Part shown: piece by piece, positions 61,225 through 64,000 of the stretch
How positions within the stretch are numbered: position 1 is the stretch's first letter
Layout of the letters: each line of letters starts with the position of its first letter
From: Streptomyces qaidamensis
Lineage (GTDB): Bacteria; Actinomycetota; Actinomycetes; Streptomycetales; Streptomycetaceae
Direction of reading: 5' to 3'
DNA: 64,000 nucleotides
Assembly (NCBI RefSeq): GCF_001611795.1
Contig: NZ_CP015098.1
Span: forward strand, 3,906,001-3,970,000
Notes under the pieces: generated by a model
The model's database searches: none
What the model was told of the DNA's origin: nothing
Seen by the model: only the letters and a program-made list of their open reading frames with translations
Program-made: the position numbers and the translations under genes

Positions 61225-61610
61225 GCGCCCGGTTTCGCGGAGCAGTGCCGTCAGCTGACCGAGGCCGGCAGGCAAACGAGTGGCTGGGCTCGGGGAACGC
61301 GGACGTGCAGCAGCAGGCACTGAAGGACTTCGCCAAGGCCGAGAACGCCAGGTTCACGTCCGGGTTCGGTGAGCCGGCCTGGCGCAGGAAGTACCGGCAC
61401 GAGGGCGCTGACTTCGAGTGCGTATCCTGCGGCTTCACCTGCAACGCGGACAACAACGCAGCAACCAACGTCGCGGCAGGACAGGGCGGGATCCCCCGCC
61501 CCCGGTGCTCAGCCGGTGCCGGAGGGGCGACAGCGGCCACCAGCCGTTCGAGCGCCCGTGAACCTCAACCCGACTGGGCTGGAATCCCCCGCTTTCAGAA
61601 AGGGGAGGAT
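61225..61610 (+). pseudogene. Collapsed TnpB (IS605/IS607-type) remnant with right-end hairpin
   Basis: The DNA encodes FAEQCRQLTEAG, then one frame over ANEWLGSGNADVQQQALKDF and RFTSGFGEPAWRRKYRHEG, an N-terminal part of Streptomyces TnpB. It is joined directly to DFECVSCGFTCNADNNAATN then VAAGQGG, the C-terminal zinc ribbon with the last RuvC Asp. About two thirds of the gene is missing. Downstream the right end is kept, with the hairpin TCCCCCGCTTTCAGAAAGGGGA at 61585-61606 followed by GGATGTCAAAG, as in the omegaRNA scaffold region of such elements. Confidence 0.82.
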
Positions 61611-61730
61611 GTCAAAGGTTCCAGGTCACGATCCGCATGCACAGCACCCGTTCCCGTCCCGCCGTGTCAGGGGATCATTGAGGCAGCAGCCATTGCCGTG
61701 AGAACTTCGCGCGAAGGAGACCCGCAGCCG

Positions 61731-62123
61731 ATGTCCCGCCGCACCGACCTGAGGTTCCGCGCGACCACCGCCGTCCAGCGCCGCCTCAACCCGCTCCTGC
61801 GCCGCCTTCCCCTCCAGACGGTCCTGGAGACGACTGGCCGCGTCTCCGGACTGCCCCGTCGGACGCCGGTGGGCGGGCGCCGTGTCGGCGACTCCTTCTG
61901 GCTGGTGTCGGAGTTCGGCGCACGGTCACAGTACGTGCGCAACATCACGGCGGATCCGCGGGTGCGGGTAAGGATCCGCGGGCGCTGGTACGAGGGGACC
62001 GCCCATCTGATGCCGCAGGACGATCCGGTGGCGCGACTGCGGGGGCTGCCCCGGGTCAACAGCCTGGGGGTGCGGGCGCTCGGGACGAACCTGCTGACGG
62101 TGCGGGTGGACCTGGACGCCTGA
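61731..62123 (+). CDS. DDN-type F420-dependent nitroreductase family protein
   Basis: A 130-aa protein of the deazaflavin-dependent nitroreductase family (DUF385): LETTGRVSGLPRRTPVGG, DSFWLVSEFGARSQYVRNIT and ADPRVRVRIRGRWYEGTAHL. Members bind F420 or fatty acids. The ATG at 61731 has GAAGGAG upstream at slightly long spacing; the open frame before it belongs to the transposase relic. Confidence 0.88.
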   Translation: MSRRTDLRFRATTAVQRRLNPLLRRLPLQTVLETTGRVSGLPRRTPVGGRRVGDSFWLVSEFGARSQYVRNITADPRVRVRIRGRWYEGTAHLMPQDDPVARLRGLPRVNSLGVRALGTNLLTVRVDLDA

Positions 62124-62129
62124 GAGGCG

Positions 62130-63581
62130 TCAGCCCGGCCAGACGATCGCCTGCACCTCGCTGTAGGCGTGCAGCGCGTACGAGCCGACGTCCCGGCCGA
62201 CGCCGCTCTTCTTGAAGCCGCCGAAGGGCGCTTCCATATTGCGGCCGACGGTGTTCACGCCCACTCCGCCGGCCCGCAGCCGCCGGGCCACCCGGAAGGC
62301 CCGGGCCACGTCGCCCGACCAGACGTAGTCGATGAGGCCGTAGTCGGTGTCGTTGGCGAGCGCGATGCCCTCCTCCTCGTCGTCGAAGGGGACGACGGCC
62401 ACCACCGGCCCGAAGATCTCCTCGCGGACCACGCGCATGTCGTTGGTGCAGTCCGCAAGGAGGGTCGGCGCGACGTAGAAGCCACGGGGCAGGTCCGGGC
62501 GTTGGCCGCCCGCCACCACCACCGCGCCTTCCTTCCGGCCCAGTCCGACGTACGACTCCACCCGGTCCCGGTGGGCCGCCGAGATCACCGGACCGACCAC
62601 GGTGTCCGGCTCGCGCGGGTCCCCGACCTTCAACCGGTCGGCGTAGGCGGTCAGTTGTTCCACCAGCCGGTCGTGGATGCCGCGTTGCGCCAGGACGCGT
62701 GTCGGTGCCGTGCAGATCTGGCCGCTGTAGAAGGAGAAGGTGGTGCCGATCCCGGCGACGGCCGAGCGGAGGTCGGCGTCGTCGAAGACGACCGCGGCGC
62801 CCTTCCCGCCCAGCTCCATCAACTGCCGTTTCATGTCGCGCCCGCACACCTCGGCGATGCGCCGGCCGACCGCCGTGGAGCCGGTGAAGCTGACCATGTC
62901 GACGTCCGGCGACGCCACGGCCGCCTCACCGACCCCGGTCGACCGGCCGGACACGACGTTCACCACGCCCGGCGGGACACCCGCCTCCTCCAGCGCCTGC
63001 GCCATCCGGTAGACCGACAGCGGATCCTGCGGGGCCGGTTTCACCACCACCGTGTTGCCCATGGCCAGGGCGGGCGCGACCTTCCCGGCCGGGTTGGCCC
63101 AGGGGTTGTTGTACGAGGTGACGCAGGTGACGACGCCGACGGGCTGCCGGACGGCCACAGCGCCCATGACACCGGCCTTCCCCATCGGCCCGGCCTCGTT
63201 GATCTGGGGCGGGATCGGCCACTCGGCGGGCTCAACGCACGCGTAGCGCCGGAAGCGGGCGGCGGCGACGCCGACCTGCATGCCGCGTGCCGTGCCGAGG
63301 GTCGCTCCGGTCTCCGCCCGGGCCAGTGACGCGTACTCCTTCAGCCGGTCGGCGATGATCCTCGCCGCCCGCCCGAGGACCGCGGCCCGCTCCTCGGGTG
63401 CGGTGCGCGACCACGGCCCGAAGGCCTCGCGGGCCGCCGCACAGGCCGCGAGCACCTGGTCCCGCGAGGCCTCCGGCGCCCAGCCGACGCTCTCCTCGCT
63501 CGCCGGGTCGATCACCTCGTAGTGCCCGCCGTCCGGCTCCACCCAGGAGCCGCCGACGAACAGCGGCTGCCGTGCCGTCAC
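62130..63581 (-). CDS. Aldehyde dehydrogenase
   Basis: A 483-aa NAD(P)-dependent aldehyde dehydrogenase with VSFTGSTAVGRRIAEVCG, catalytic Glu in MELGGKGAAVVFDDADL, catalytic Cys in YSGQICTAPTRVLAQRG and EEIFGPVVAVVPFDDEEEG. The substrate is unknown. The GTG at 63581 overlaps the stop of the upstream amidohydrolase gene by four bases, so the two are coupled and likely share a pathway. Confidence 0.93.
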   Translation of the reverse strand: MTARQPLFVGGSWVEPDGGHYEVIDPASEESVGWAPEASRDQVLAACAAAREAFGPWSRTAPEERAAVLGRAARIIADRLKEYASLARAETGATLGTARGMQVGVAAARFRRYACVEPAEWPIPPQINEAGPMGKAGVMGAVAVRQPVGVVTCVTSYNNPWANPAGKVAPALAMGNTVVVKPAPQDPLSVYRMAQALEEAGVPPGVVNVVSGRSTGVGEAAVASPDVDMVSFTGSTAVGRRIAEVCGRDMKRQLMELGGKGAAVVFDDADLRSAVAGIGTTFSFYSGQICTAPTRVLAQRGIHDRLVEQLTAYADRLKVGDPREPDTVVGPVISAAHRDRVESYVGLGRKEGAVVVAGGQRPDLPRGFYVAPTLLADCTNDMRVVREEIFGPVVAVVPFDDEEEGIALANDTDYGLIDYVWSGDVARAFRVARRLRAGGVGVNTVGRNMEAPFGGFKKSGVGRDVGSYALHAYSEVQAIVWPG

Positions 63582-64000
63582 CGCGTGCTCACCGTCTCCG
63601 TGTCCCGTCCGGAGCGGAGCACCCGGCCCGGTACGGCCCCGGTCACCACGTCGTCCCGGATCGCCTCGACGCCGTTGACCCACACGGCCCGCACGCCCAG
63701 CGCCCGGGAGTCCAGGCGCGGGCTGTCGCCCGGCAGGTCGTGCACCAGGGTGGCCGGGCCCGCGTCGATCCGCTCAGGGTCGAGCAGGACCAGGTCGGCG
63801 TGCCAGCCCTCCCGCACCTGCCCCCGCTCGCGCAGCCCGAAGAGCCGGGCCGGGTCGTCGGTCAGCATCTTCACGGCCTGCTCCAGACCGACCAGCTTCC
63901 GGCCCCGCAGGCAGTCCCCGAGGAACCGGGTGGTGTACGGCGCCCCGCACATCCGGTCCAGATGGGCGCCCGCGTCGGACCCGCCGAGCAGCACGTCCTC
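63578..64000 (-). CDS. Amidohydrolase family protein, N-terminus beyond window
   Basis: The last about 140 residues of an amidohydrolase of the D-aminoacylase/N-acyl-D-amino-acid deacylase type. The segment LLGGSDAGAHLDRMCGAPYT contains the late metal-ligand Asp, and LFGLRERGQVREGWHADLVL followed by LDPERI is the typical C-terminal beta-sandwich closure. The gene continues past base 64000. Confidence 0.85.
   Translation of the reverse strand, partial: EDVLLGGSDAGAHLDRMCGAPYTTRFLGDCLRGRKLVGLEQAVKMLTDDPARLFGLRERGQVREGWHADLVLLDPERIDAGPATLVHDLPGDSPRLDSRALGVRAVWVNGVEAIRDDVVTGAVPGRVLRSGRDTETVSTR

Overview
The window is a high-GC actinomycete chromosome segment, almost certainly Streptomyces. GC-rich third codon positions, many GTG starts, XRE/DUF397 pairs, a GPP34 protein, FbiC and other F420 proteins, and the dispersed Streptomyces repeat reading GCGCAGTTCCCCGCG all point that way. 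No rRNA, tRNA or CRISPR array was seen.

1-5.6 kb: a hypothetical gene cut by the window edge, a GNAT protein, a membrane-anchored hypothetical, a small secreted protein with four DDFTW/DDFSW repeats, and three genes that look like the regulatory edge of a cluster: a TrmB/LuxR-type regulator, a short SDR-like protein and a response-regulator-like protein without the phospho-acceptor Asp.

5.6-28.7 kb: the main feature, a thiopeptide/azole-type RiPP cluster joined to an aminohydroxybenzoate pathway. The + strand carries a SagB-type dehydrogenase, two almost identical 57-aa precursors (identical Ser-rich core ending STCSAC), then a tight operon: pyridine-synthase-like protein, LanB-type glutamylation enzyme, ocin-ThiF-like leader-binding protein, YcaO cyclodehydratase, a second azoline dehydrogenase and a SpaB_C-type elimination enzyme. 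On the opposite strand runs a second operon: Tat-exported multicopper oxidase, ANL-family acid ligase with a 260-residue repeat tail, a GriI-like aldolase and a GriH-like 3-amino-4-hydroxybenzoate synthase. A DrrA/DrrB-type ABC exporter and an aromatic FAD monooxygenase follow. The simplest reading is that 3-amino-4-hydroxybenzoate (3,4-AHBA) is made, activated and attached to (or made alongside) the peptide, with oxidative aminophenol chemistry outside the cell. I do not know a described product that combines these parts. In-frame minisatellites sit inside two of the biosynthetic genes.

28.9-48.7 kb: ordinary chromosome. A frameshifted membrane gene, a SAM methyltransferase, an orphan AbiEii-like nucleotidyltransferase, MarR, an MFS exporter divergent from an ArsR-type regulator, glutathione peroxidase, MerR, an XRE/DUF397 pair, GPP34, an S11 D-Ala-D-Ala carboxypeptidase with a very long acidic N-terminus, a polytopic membrane protein, an EthD-like/SDR divergent pair, a sodium:solute symporter, an ADP-ribosylglycohydrolase, and a deletion-scarred HATPase / XRE / DUF397 locus.

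48.6-64 kb: a 44-aa gene, a STAND-type NTPase with TPRs, DUF2165, a YkuD-like protein without its catalytic Cys, a glycosyl-transfer module (GT2, GtrA, GT-C-like), fbiC with an LLM F420-dependent oxidoreductase and a nearby DDN-type protein, a Tat-exported PHP phosphoesterase, a collapsed TnpB relic with its right-end hairpin, an aldehyde dehydrogenase and the C-terminal part of an amidohydrolase running off the end.
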